From Endomychus coccineus (Eukaryota > Arthropoda > Insecta > Coleoptera > Endomychidae), in contig OY294069.1 of NCBI GenBank assembly GCA_958510875.1, forward strand, positions 177,178,868-177,242,867: DNA of 64,000 nucleotides, written 5' to 3'. Below are positions 21,819 to 32,399 of this stretch, one piece after another; the first letter of the stretch is position 1, and each line of letters opens with the position of its first letter. The notes under the pieces are model-generated. The model had not been told where the DNA came from, did not search any database, and saw only the letters and a program-made list of their open reading frames with translations. Both the position numbers and the translations under genes were made by a program.

Positions 21819-23375
21819 AAGCTATTGCATATAGCTTTTACCGCGGGCTTTGAGCGCGGCGACCGAATCAAGAAATTCCGTAACGAAAAATAATGTAAGA
21901 CCTAAACACCTAACATGTGTCAAATTAATTAATTAATTTGAAGTTTCTAAAAGTGAGAAATTTCGCTATTTTATATGAATGTTATAACACTCTAGCGCTT
22001 TAGACTCCGGGATTTTCACGTGGCCTATCGAAATTAGAAGGTTCGAATTATCTAAAAACACAATTGCATGAACTCCAGACGTCCTATGTAATTAGCTACG
22101 AACGAAATCATTTTGACATATGCCTCTAGCAGCTCGCTACGCGTCAGTTAGAGTTTATACGTTAGACGCGCGTAGCAGAGACCTGAGAGTACCGAAAAAT
22201 AACAGGAACTCGTTTATGTTGCGCTCTCTCGGGTGACTAATATTGAAAAATTGTATATCACGACAAAAAACGATAATTCTACATTCAAGTTTTTTAATAA
22301 TCGAAGGCAAGCTGCATCGACTGCATCTTTGTTGCAAGAATTCAAAAGACTGCCTTTAAATAGTGTTCAGACGACAGCTCAAAGTGTCTCAGATTTCCTT
22401 AGTAATAGAAATGGCATTTCAATAATGACTTTCAATTGCCAAAGTCTAAATAGTCACAAATACGATTTACAAGATTCAGTTACGAGACAAACAAATGTGT
22501 TACTTCTTACCGAATCTTGCATGGCGCATGAAAATCCGATTGAAATGCCTAATTTCAATTGTATTGTTCAATTCAAACGAGATACTGTTCCAAAAGGTGG
22601 GGTAGCTATTTACCAAAATAATAATAATGTAACTAATATTATGACTCCGAGTATTGAAATAAATATTGCACACGTTAGCGATGTTAATGTTAGCCGCTCA
22701 TTTTTTGGAGATATTTGTGCGTGCTTATGCAAACTTAGAAATGGCCTACACATAGTCATGGTAGCAATTTACATTTCTCCGAATCCAAAATTGGACGAGG
22801 TAGAGCATTTTATTCATCGCACTTTACTGGAGTACACTGAAGAAGGGTCGAAAATACTTGGTACAAATGGTAATAAATTTCCACTTATCTTGGCTGGCGA
22901 TTTCAACATCAACTTCGCTGATAAAAAATCAGAGCGGTTGACAACTTTTCTTTCGGAAAAATTGAATTTGAAAATGAATAATGATCCACAAGAATCCAAA
23001 ACAAAATATGGGACCACCATTGACGCGGTATTTTCCAGATATTTAGAGGATATCAAGTCTCAAACTTATGTCTCTTATTTCAGTTATTCAGTTACCATAA
23101 ACCTATAGTTTCAATGATAACAAATTCCTGAATAACCTACATGTATTGTAAGATAATTAAAATATTTTAAACGATCTTAACTTCTCATTTATTCAAAAAA
23201 ATTTGTTTTCTTATCGGTCACCACGCTCAAAAAGTGTAACTTGAATTAATATCAAAGAAAAAAAAATACTTACTGCATAAATTAAAAATAAATAAATAAT
23301 TATAATTGCATAAGTTGAGAAAAAATGCTATGCAATAGCTTCACCGCGGCAGTCCCCGAGTGCCACACGTTTTTT
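21819..23375 (+). mobile_element. Helentron-type Helitron derivative, copy 2
   Basis: The element is about 1.56 kb. It begins AAGCTATTGC (21819-21828) and carries the inverse GCAATAGCTT at 23332-23341, next to the shared 3' end CCGCGGCAGTCCCCGAGTGCC. Subterminal inverted repeats lie at 21850-21875 (TTGAGCGCGGCGACCGA...) and 23207-23230. The body matches copy 1, with the single GTAAGACC site where the P-like element entered copy 1. It lacks Rep and most of the helicase, so it is non-autonomous. Confidence 0.78.
22203..23108 (+). CDS. Helitron C-terminal fragment: helicase motif VI plus endonuclease domain
   Basis: The frame is open from after a TAA at 22200-22202 through 301 codons to a TAG. 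It has the same layout as the copy 1 frame: ELVYVALSRVTNIEKLYI (helicase motif VI), then the endonuclease-type domain with LLLTESCMAHE, PKGGVAIYQNN, LAGDFNIN and TTIDAVFSR. The end differs: a one-base change shifts the frame so that copy 1's SYHKPIV becomes SYSVTINL, removing the last conserved motif. There is no ATG at the start of the frame. Near identity with copy 1 over the whole domain means a recent common source. The fragment alone could not drive rolling-circle transposition. Confidence 0.75.
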   Translation, partial: QELVYVALSRVTNIEKLYITTKNDNSTFKFFNNRRQAASTASLLQEFKRLPLNSVQTTAQSVSDFLSNRNGISIMTFNCQSLNSHKYDLQDSVTRQTNVLLLTESCMAHENPIEMPNFNCIVQFKRDTVPKGGVAIYQNNNNVTNIMTPSIEINIAHVSDVNVSRSFFGDICACLCKLRNGLHIVMVAIYISPNPKLDEVEHFIHRTLLEYTEEGSKILGTNGNKFPLILAGDFNINFADKKSERLTTFLSEKLNLKMNNDPQESKTKYGTTIDAVFSRYLEDIKSQTYVSYFSYSVTINL

Positions 23376-23579
23376 TCATAGCTGCTAGACACAATACGAG
23401 TACGCTCAGGGGTCCTTTATGAATATTTTATTACACATAGCCATTTTATAAGCCCCGTGATATAGTCATTCAAATGTATATCTTCCATCACCCCTCCCCC
23501 ACCCCCACGAGAAATTCAATATCAGGCAGAACCTCGAATACTTATGTTCTCAATCGGTTAATAATAATTAATTTTTGTT

Positions 23580-24620
23580 TCAGCCTTCCCGACTTCCCCT
23601 AGGTAACCCTGAAGTCATGTTTCTCAAACTTCTTCGGCAGCACACGTCGAGATGTTGTAGCCTAAAAGAAGCCAGTGCTGGACATTCTGCTAGGGTGTGA
23701 GAGGCAGTTTCGTCCGCCTCTCCACCTCTATTACAAGCTAGGTCTTCAACAATGTTCATTGTGTGTAGATGTTTATTCAGATGACAGTGTCCTGTGAGGA
23801 GTTTTAGGCCTCTCCTGATCATAAAGATTAGGGTTTTAGTGGGTTTAGACGAGAACGCCCCAATGTCAAGCTTCGCTTCTCCAATGCCGGAGACAACACG
23901 CCATACCGAGAGTTACTGTCTATCCAGTAGTTTCTTGAGGGCGTGGAGCCTGCTGGTCGATGAAATTCCAATCGTTGGATCGGGGAACCCCGTTTGACCA
24001 ATTCATCGGCCACTTCGTTTGCCTTCACGCCAGAGTGGGCGAATACCCACACTAGTTGAAGTTTATTCCTTCTGGCTAATTCGGTCAGAAATTTCCCGTA
24101 CTTCAAGACAAGCCTACAAGTAGGTCTGCGGGCGCCGAGTGCTCCCAGTGCTACTCGGCTGTCAGTGCACATGTAAATTCGTCTACGTCGGTAGTTCAAT
24201 CTCAGGTTTTCCAGGGCGCAGGTCCGTATTGCACTGACCTCAACCTGAAAAACGGTTTTGTACCTAGGAGAACTGAAAACTCCCTTCTGGGTGTACACGA
24301 GTAAATTTCGGCTTCGCTAGACTCGCCAGTCTTAGACCCGTCCGTGAACTGCACGGCCAAGAGTCTTTGTTCTCTCAGTCCGTCCTCTGTGTAATCAACT
24401 GGTCTGGTGTTTAAAACCTGACAGCAGGAGCTATCGCAACCAGCGTCAGACAAAGGATCGGGCAGTTCTCGGCTGCCCAATCCCAAATTTTGCCATGACC
24501 GCGAGGCACAGACGCACCGACCCACTAGTCCAGATAAGCCAGCCGATACACCGTACCTGCGGCCACTGTTTTGATATGGAGCTGTAGAGGGACGATCCCC
24601 ACCAGAACCTCCAGAGCCCT
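23580..24620 (-). pseudogene. LINE 3' part with RNase H domain
   Basis: Minus-strand pieces show an RNase H domain in order: AVQFTDGSKTGESSEAEIY, then QVEVSAIRTCALENLRL, YMCTDSRVALGAL and VWVFAHSGVKANEVADELVK. The usual WVPGHSG-type motif appears as WVFAHSG. After it come LKLLTGHCHLNKHLHTM and a CNRGGEADETASHTLAECPA end, a gag-less LINE C-terminus with a Cys/His-type motif. A frame change separates the first RNase H motif from the rest. This fits LINEs carrying RNase H (I/R1/LOA types). The RT part is absent. Confidence 0.75.
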
Positions 24621-24639
24621 TGAACTGAAAAGAAATCTG

Positions 24640-26030
24640 TATTTATCGTAGGATCAGAGGGTAACGGATATGAAATTTATCATAAATATTCACGATTGAG
24701 ACCCAAACAAGTAAAACATAATAGATTTCCACTATAATCAGGGTAAGTGTACAATAAAAATAGTTGACATCAACAGTTTTGCAAAAATTCCCCAAAAAGT
24801 TGCCGCATACTTAGAACTCCCAGATGAATCCTGTCATACTGGCCACTTTCCTCACTGACAGTGGAGCTGACATTCAAACACTTAAAAGGCATGGAGGATG
24901 GTAGTCGACTAGTGCGGCTGGAGGGTATATCATCGCCAATGAGTTGAAAATTTCAAAAAGTGTATTTCATCAGCAAGAACTAGTGGCACCTCAAGATCAT
25001 TCAGGAATGCAGATGGAGAACCATAATGATTTTGAGGAAGAATAAATATAATTGAATAAATTTGATAATGTTAAGTTCTTAAATTTGAATGATTGTACTT
25101 TTAATATAAGCATGTTTCCAATATTTGACTAAGTCAATCTATGTTTTATGTAAAGGTACGTAGTGCGTGTTATTTCGGAACCAAATAGCCACTCAACTAC
25201 TGTAGAAACACAATATATTTTGTATGCCATAAGAAATCGAAAAAGAAGCGAAACAAGATCAAACTAAGCACATCCAGCATTGCCAGCATCCGATAGTTCA
25301 CGGGTATTATTCAATACAAACTCTTATTTTCCATTGTTTCAAGTGGATAGTTCAACTGAAGCGAACAAAAAAAGCTTCTAAACATTTATTGAATAATATA
25401 AAAGTAAAAGTTACTTCGACCTGAACTGTAGAAAGTTAAGGCATTCTTTCAAGAAGCCGAAGACGAATAACGCCTCCAGGTCTCCACTTAACACGTTTAG
25501 AAAAGTTTCAGACGTACGTACGATACGAGAATAATTCTCATATACAGACCAAGTATCGGTCACTAGTCGGTCGTTCGTCTCACCTCTTCGAGATGGTCGT
25601 CGGGGTGGTTGATTCAATGTTAAAATGCGGCCAGTAGGTCACCTGTACTCTGAAAGAAACCGTCGTATTGACCCTGACTTTTATACATGAAGTGTTATCT
25701 AATTTTATGCATCGAAACATCCATTCAAACACGCTCGATATAACGAATATTTGGAATTCTTCTCGAGACTACCTCCACGGTTCTTGCTTCATTTTCATTC
25801 TTCATTATGATAATATAGGACGTCTATTTATCTACTGCGTTAAGTGGTAACTGTGACGATAAACTATGTATATAGTTGCGTCACTTGGATATATCCTAGC
25901 AAAGTTCTTGAACAACTACCTCCCCAGCTATTGAATAGAGAGTAATATTCAACAAGTAGAACTTGAAGCCAAAAAGGATATGAACACATATTTAACTTGC
26001 AAAAGTGTCAGAATAGAATATTAGAGAACG
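24640..26030. other. No recognised gene
   Basis: No domain recognised. A minus-strand frame at 25411-25617 is followed by an AATAAA near 25385, but it has an in-frame stop directly behind the only acceptor-like site. Confidence 0.4.
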
Positions 26031-26039
26031 ATTTTTGGT

Positions 26040-26125
26040 TGATCAGTGACTTCTTGTCTGCCTCATCTCACTGACGAACCCATGAGCAAGGCGAAACAGT
26101 GTCTGAGACTGTAAGACGTATTGAC
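26040..26125 (+). ncRNA. Hammerhead-ribozyme-like motif, copy B
   Basis: CTGACGA at 26071-26077; stem II ACC with GGC (26078-26080, 26090-26092; two pairs and a mismatch); GAA 26093-26095; stem III ACAGT/ACTGT (26096-26100, 26108-26112); A26113. The same surroundings as copy A (GATCAGTGA, TGCCTC, TCTCACTGACGA, GAGACTGTA) show they are copies of one dispersed repeat. The core is kept while the stem III loop differs in length and sequence. Confidence 0.45.
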
Positions 26126-26215
26126 ATTGTCGAATCTGGTAACCAAAACTTTGCTATTCACTGATTTGCTTAGCCAAGGTGTTCACCAAAATGGAATTCA
26201 CCCCACCCTGCTGGA

Positions 26216-26640
26216 ATGTTTTCAGTGAATTCCACTTTGGATCCACAAGGGAAGGAGCTTCTTAATATTGCTGTCATCGATAGCCATATGCCTGAAATTA
26301 TCTTTGGTCAGCGCACAATTAGGCACATTCTGCATGAACTCAATACCAAAAGGCTATGGGACGAAATGGAATTGTACCTGTCATTCCCAAGAATTGTGCG
26401 GCTCAATAAACACCAGTTTTCTGCATGTTCTTTCATACAAACTTGGTGTGGTTCCTTCCAACTGGGAGACAGCTAGAGTGCAACCAATTCCAAAAACAGG
26501 AAAGAAGACCCTTCCTAATAATTATACTCATTGCACTATTATATGTGACCTCTAAAGTGATGGAGACAGCAATCAACATCGAGCTTATCTATTCAATGAA
26601 AAAAATAATTTAAAAGTGAATATTACAATGGGAGAGATAT
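26216..26640 (+). pseudogene. LINE reverse transcriptase fragment
   Basis: Pieces in different frames read NTKRLWDEM-type sequence, a CAAQ-type segment, LGVVPSNWETARVQPIPKTG and SKVMETAINIELIYSM. These correspond to the fingers region of LINE RTs (xxxPxxWKxAxVxPIPKxG...SKVxExxIN). It carries no catalytic core and is frame-broken. Confidence 0.6.
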
Positions 26641-26699
26641 AAATATTTTACAGATTCCACGAATGAGAAAGACAATTGGTCAGCGTAGTAGCTATTACC

Positions 26700-28330
26700 G
26701 GGGATCAAAATTTTCAATGAGCTCCCTGAAAATATAAAATTAAAGTCCGTTCTTGTTTATAAGAAATTATTAGAAAATTACATATTGTGTGCTTCTAGAG
26801 CTAATGTATATTCCCAAATTGATGTAAAAAATGCTGTGGGATGCTTTACTTTTCTACATGATGTCCAAAGAGGACGTAAAATATTAGAGATAACACCCTG
26901 TAATATGCACCCTTGTTGTAGGCTCCAACTTTGTTTATTTTGAGTTTTGACTATTTTGAATGCTGTCCTTATAAAAATTGTAGCACAGCTTTTTTTTAGT
27001 TAAATCAAAGTTTTTTTTAATTTGTACTTATCTCGAAGTACGTTAGGTAATTTTTTTTTGCTAGGAAATTGACTCTTTCCAGCAGTATGGATCAGTCAAT
27101 TAGGTTATTGAGCAACTGGAACAAACTGGCCTGGAGTACATAGTTATTTCTGCGAGAAAGGGATGACATATTGAATTTATCTGACAGGAAAGAATCTTGA
27201 ATGCTCCTGAGAGAATATAAACCGTGTATCCTGAAGCACAGGTACTTCAAAATGCTGCGCTGAACAGATTATGTGTCTATGTCTGAAAAATCACGACAGC
27301 TTCGGAAAAAAAACCAAAGTAATCTGTTAGCAGCGTTCATCACAGACTCCAGATGAGAAAAGAAGGATAGTTAGGGGTCGAAAATTACGCCGAGGTCTTT
27401 ATAGGTTGCTGGTCTCTTGAGGATAGTACCGTCTACGATGTAATCAAATATAGTCGAGTTGGTCTTATTTGTATAAGACGTAACGCAGCACTTGTTAACA
27501 TTAAGTGACAGCTTGTTCGCTGAACACCAGACAACCATCATGTCAAGACTTATCTGAAGTAGATAATAATCAAATGCGGATTTGATGACAAAGAACATGT
27601 TAATATCATCGGCATATAAAAGACTGAGTACTTTCGGACTTATTGATATATTATTGACAAAGATGTTGAAAAACTGTGGTCTCAAAATTAATCCTTGGGG
27701 GACACCTGAAGGAGCAAGGTATTCAATCGATCTCTGCATAATTACCAGGACAAATTGCCCCTTTCACTAAGATATTAGACGATGAAAGATAAGAGTTCCA
27801 CAGAGAAACCAATTCCATCAAGTTTACCTAGCAGAAGTCTGTGGTCAAGCCTGTCGAAGACCTTGGATAGATCGGTATATATGACATCGATTTGGAAGCT
27901 GGAATCCATATTTTCAGTGATGTATTGTGTGACAGATGTCAGGGTGACGGATGTGGAAAGACCCCTTACAAAACCGTGTCGTATATCAAGGAGGCGTGAA
28001 TGAACTTTGAAATAAAATCTATCATAGATAAGAATCTTCAAAGTATTCGCAAAATTTGAAAAGATGCTCACAGGTCTATGAATATGCACATCCTTCCTGT
28101 CACCACTTTTGAAGATCCATAATAGTGGAAAAGTACAGGACGTAAAACACCTATTGAAAAGGTGAGTGGGGGGTACCGAAAAAATGGATGCGCAGTCTCT
28201 GAGTAGGAACGCCAGAATCATATCGGGACGTATCGGGATGTAGATTTATTTTTGATCTTTTTGAAAGCTTGAGGGCCAATTCAACTTCTTCTTGGGAGAA
28301 ACAAATAATGAATATATCATGTTCATTACT
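26700..28330 (-). pseudogene. LINE with RT core (YADD) and C-terminal part
   Basis: From 28330 downward the minus strand encodes EEVELALKLSKRSK, CTFPLLWIFKSGDRKDVHIH, LSKVFDRLDHRLLLGKLDG, then GVPQGLILRPQFFNIFVNNI and the catalytic YADDINMF. It continues with SANKLSLNVNKC and YKDLGVIFDP, and decays through 27370-26700 with SLSRRNNYVLQASLFQLLNN. This is the usual RT layout of Jockey/CR1-type LINEs. The two main frames are separated near 27770 by a frame change, and the fingers part is shifted near 28200. The YADD box is intact but the element is dead. Confidence 0.8.
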
Positions 28331-28554
28331 TAGAGGCTCCGAATCTAAATTGGTTTATAACTTCGACTGAAGAGATGAACAAAAATTTCCCGCGGGGTTG
28401 TCAACTTCACATCGCCATAGTCCATCTCAGGGGAAAACCTAGTGTGCCTTTCTTGGAATTAATAATAATAATTATTATATATTATTATATCTCATCTTTT
28501 GCCAGATAATAATGATGAGGTATTTCTAGTCCAGATCGATAAGTAACCTCACAA

Positions 28555-28610
28555 ACTTATAGTTCCAGACAGCTGTTTCGCTCTTCTCATAGAGTTGATC
28601 AGCGGAGCTA
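28555..28610 (-). ncRNA. Diverged hammerhead-like motif, copy C
   Basis: The minus strand reads CTGATCA, an ACTC/GAG stem, GAAAC and then AGCTGTCTGGAACTATAAG. The layout matches copies A and B, but the core has CTGATCA where CTGANGA is needed. It shares GAAACAGCTGTC(T/C)GGAACTAT with copy D. Confidence 0.3.
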
Positions 28611-28639
28611 GCAACTTTACTGAATGATCTCTGCTGAAG

Positions 28640-29580
28640 GTAGTCATAACCGGCCAACGCATGTTAAATACACGAATAGCATCTATACCTCGTAACTCTT
28701 GTAAAGTTCGAGATGTCTATCACTCAATGTGGTACATTGTTTGATTTATTAGTGTGACATCTATTCATAGATGGCGTAAAATAATTTTGGTCTTTTCACC
28801 ATGTTGTTGGCGAGTTATGACTACTTTCAACATAGATCGTCGTCTAACGGTCCGAGTAAAGTTGGGCAGTTCAAAAATGCCCAATTGTGGGTTTCACAGT
28901 ATAACATCAATGTAGGGAGAATATCCCAGATACGAGGGTAACTTTCGTAATTTCAAAGTATGAGAGACATGAACATATGGTAAATTAATCCACTTGGATC
29001 CTGAGTTGCACAAGAAATGAAATCAAATAGGATCTTGAACTTGACTGACAGAACGATCGTTCTACGCGATCAAGGATTAAAACACGCGAGTCATTCAAGG
29101 TGAACTATGCTCGACAATATGAAGATCTAAATTACTTTCCAATGTACCTATGCTCGTGGAGAGAAAGTTTCCGACGAATCTCGTTACCACACATCATGAG
29201 TAAGGATGTCCGTCTAATTTGTCATCATAATTATTCCATAAAAGTCTCTAAATTCATATCATTAGTACCTAGAGGCGTATGTAGACCACGAGGATGTATA
29301 CCAAAATCTAGAAATGTGTTGTCGTTTGGAGAATAGGTAAATAGCGTGCTTGGTCAAGTTACTTTTCGCAAATCAATCGATTTGGTTACTGAATGTTGTA
29401 TAATTATTTTACATTCTATTAGATACTCTTCACATTTGTGTGAATATAATAAAATAAATTATTTGTTTCATTATTTCAAATAATAATCATAATAATAATA
29501 TTCTTAAGTAAATGTAAAAATACACATTTTCCGCTTCTGGGAATAGAACCCGAGTCCATTTTTCTTGTGGCCCTGTAGAG
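28640..29580. other. No recognised gene
   Basis: The plus-strand frame at 29100-29336 has no recognisable domain. An AT microsatellite lies near 29440-29500. Confidence 0.4.
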
Positions 29581-29591
29581 TTTCTTTGACA

Positions 29592-30556
29592 TATTCAGGG
29601 TGTAAATAAATAACTGCGAAAAAATTCAGGGGGCGATTCCTTGTTGAAAAATAAAGTGGGTCTTTCATATAAAATTTTTCTCTAAATGACTTCGTTTTCG
29701 AGATACAGGGTGTTGAAATTGAAAAAAAAAATTTAGTTTTTTGCGAATATCTCCGGAACCGTTTATCGTATAGAAAACAGCTTTCGTGAGCAATCTCTAC
29801 TCATAGTAAGCTATGTTTTGTGCGATAAAATTTTTTTTTTAATTCATAAGTGGTGTAGATTTCGGAGGGGTAGTGGTTGTTTTTCTCCCCAACTTCTACG
29901 CCACTGGAAAAAGTACGGTTTTGAGATTCTCCATTTGAACCGCCAATGTTTTCTACACAAAAAAAGGACTTCCGGTTATAAGCTCTTAAGTTAACCGTTT
30001 TCGAAAAAAATCAACTTTTATGTTGAAAAACATTGTCAATTCTTTGAAATAAAATTTATTTTTTACCAATTAAACGGAATTTCTTTACACAAGTAACAAA
30101 ACCAAAAATTGACTCTGTTTATCAACATAAAAGTTGATTTTGCTCGAAAACGGTTAACTTTAGAGTTTATAACCAAGAGTACCTTTTTTGTGAAGAAAAC
30201 ATTGGCGGTTCAAATGAGCATCTCAAAACCGTACTTTTTCTAGTGGCATTAAAGCTGGGGAGAAAACAACCACTACCTCTTCAAAATATTCACCAATTAT
30301 GGATAAAAAAAAAAAATTATCACACGAAACATAGCTTACTATGAGTGGAGATTGCTTACAAAAGCTGTTTTCTGTACGATAAACAGTTCCGAAGATATTC
30401 GCAAAAAACTACATTTTTTTTTTAATTTCAACCCCCTTCCCTGTATCTCGAAAACGAAGTGATTTAGAGAAAAATGTTATATGGAAGACTCACCTTATTC
30501 TTCAACAAGGAATCACCCCCTGAATTTTTTTGCAGTTATTTATTTACACCCTGTAT
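29592..30556. mobile_element. Foldback element of about 1 kb
   Basis: CAGGGTGTAAATAAATAACTGC-type ends face each other: left near 29592, right near 30535-30556 as its reverse complement. Inverted arms of over 400 bp continue almost to the centre at about 30075. Paired landmarks include TCTTTCATATAAAATTTTTC, GTTTTCGAGATACAGGG, CGAATATCTCCGGAACCG and ATAGTAAGCTATGTTTTGTG. There is no coding potential. It is a non-autonomous foldback; the superfamily is not determined. Confidence 0.8.
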
Positions 30557-30799
30557 ATAAAGACATATGCAAGAAGTGTCGAGCGTGCATAGCTTTATTT
30601 TTAGCAATTGTTAGTTTATCATGAAGTTCCTGCCTACTTTGGCATTTGCTTTTCAATATTTAGCTTTTTTTACCCTGAAAGTGACATGAATGGGAATAAT
30701 ATATGTTTGGTAAAAATTGTTAGTGAAATATCAATAATAGTTAGCAATTTTACTACAGAAAATTGTTAGTAAAACTTGCGTTTAGAAATGAGATAAAGG

Positions 30800-31620
30800 A
30801 TTATCGATTTGTTGTTTTTTTAATTGTCAATTTTTTCGAACCACGTCGAGAGCTTGATGGAGGTTTTCCTCCCCAGATGCACAGTTTCAGATCATCCATG
30901 TGAAATAAATGGGTGATCTCATGACTTCGGTCGTTCGGTGGTCCAGAGTAATATCCACAAGTCCGTCTTAATGCAATGGAAAGTGACAGCAGAGAAATGT
31001 TGAACAACATGGGAGTCAGGAGTCTCCTTGGAAAATGCCCCTCTTGAATGTTACCTATTCTGTCAAGACTCGTCGTGTTTCTGATGTGATGGTAAAAGGA
31101 GTCTTCCAGAGTGGCAACAGATGTTCTATGCATCTCACTAGAGGGGTTGGTACCGCAAGGCATTGGAGCAAGTAAAATAATAGCTCATGTGATGCTGAAT
31201 CGAATGCCTTGCGGTAGTCACTCCAGACCATGAAAAGGTTACGCTTGTAGAGTATGGAGGCCTGAGTGATATATCTGTCTATCACCGGGTTTTCTCTGCA
31301 GCGCTCCATGCCTTTCTTTGCTCCACGCTGCTAGCTGTTGTTATTAATTACCGGAGCGATCGATCTCAACAACCCAGCATACAAGATACGTGTAAATAAC
31401 TTGTAGCAGGTCTTGAGAGAAGTTATCGGCTATCGGCCGGTAGTTTTTAGGATCAGACAAGTCTCCACTCCTTGGAAGTAGCACAGTGTACCCCTCGACA
31501 GCCCAGCTTGGGATTTGCCGCTCATTTATGAGCTAAGAGTTAAAGACTGTGCATACGGCAGTGAGTTCACCACCATATGCTAATGCTGTCAGAACCGGGA
31601 GCAGAAAAGTTTATGGTACC
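30800..31620 (-). pseudogene. LINE RT fragment of R2/R4-like type
   Basis: The minus strand shows VWSDYRKAFDSASHELLFYL, followed by LVRCIEHLLPLW. In a shifted frame come PRRLLTPMLFNISLLSLSIA and HLFHMDDLKL. DYRKAFDSxxH and HLFYMDDLKL are typical of LINEs of the R4/Dong or NeSL kind (restriction-like endonuclease group), as opposed to the YADD LINEs nearby. At least one frameshift lies near 31100. No endonuclease part is seen. Confidence 0.65.
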
Positions 31621-31799
31621 GACAAGAGGTTGTCAGACCTCATTCTCGCTGACTGCCTCGCACACTTCTGTTTGCCGAAGCATGGTACTACCCCATGATT
31701 ATCTTTCCCTCTTCCAAACGTCCTAGGCCAAATCATTTCATGGATTTTTAGATCCAGTCTTGAAAGTTTTTTTCGACATAGAGTCACTGCCAAATATTT

Positions 31800-32340
31800 G
31801 ATAATAAACTTTCATGATTGAGTCAGAAAATCAACCATTACCGAGTAAATAATTCTGTCACTGAGTCAAATAAATCGTGAGTACCAAGGCAGTTTTCCTT
31901 CGTATATAATACGATGAAAGGATATTAACCACACTCATTAATATTCACTGTTAGGCCAACTCGATACAGATTATTTGTACTGTTGAAAGTTTTTGTTAAT
32001 TTAGGATATTGAGTTCCAACGGAAACGAGAGAAAATCATATTACTTTCTTCACTTTCACTTGCTCGCAATTGAATGAAATTTGGTTAAATTTAAATTCAC
32101 ATCGTGAATTACGAATTATTGCTGCTCATAAAGATATACAGACTAATTATGTAAATATTATTTAACAACAAACAGTGCTAGCAAATGATTATTTCAATCA
32201 CTGAATTACACTGCATCCATTTGAGAGTATGTAACGACTGAAATAATCAGGACGTAAGATCAATGAAAATTGAGCGACTCAAACATCATCTACTTGAAAC
32301 CGGTGGAAGTAGCAAGTTACGGTTTTCACTGTGGATTTTC
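31800..32340. other. No recognised gene
   Basis: AT-rich, no domain recognised. Confidence 0.4.
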
Positions 32341-32399
32341 TCATGATGAAGTTTTTCCCTGATGCAGTTGACATTTATTAGTACTTCCGTTTTTTCCTG

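Noticed and set aside
25380..25680. Minus-strand frame of 68 codons with an upstream TTTCTTTCAG and a downstream AATAAA, looking like a terminal exon
   Set aside because: The frame starts with TTG and has an in-frame TGA directly behind the acceptor-like site. No domain is recognised and no partner exon is seen.
29530..29600. GGGTTCTATTCCC on the minus strand, like a tRNA B box
   Set aside because: No A box, acceptor stem or anticodon arm fits around it.
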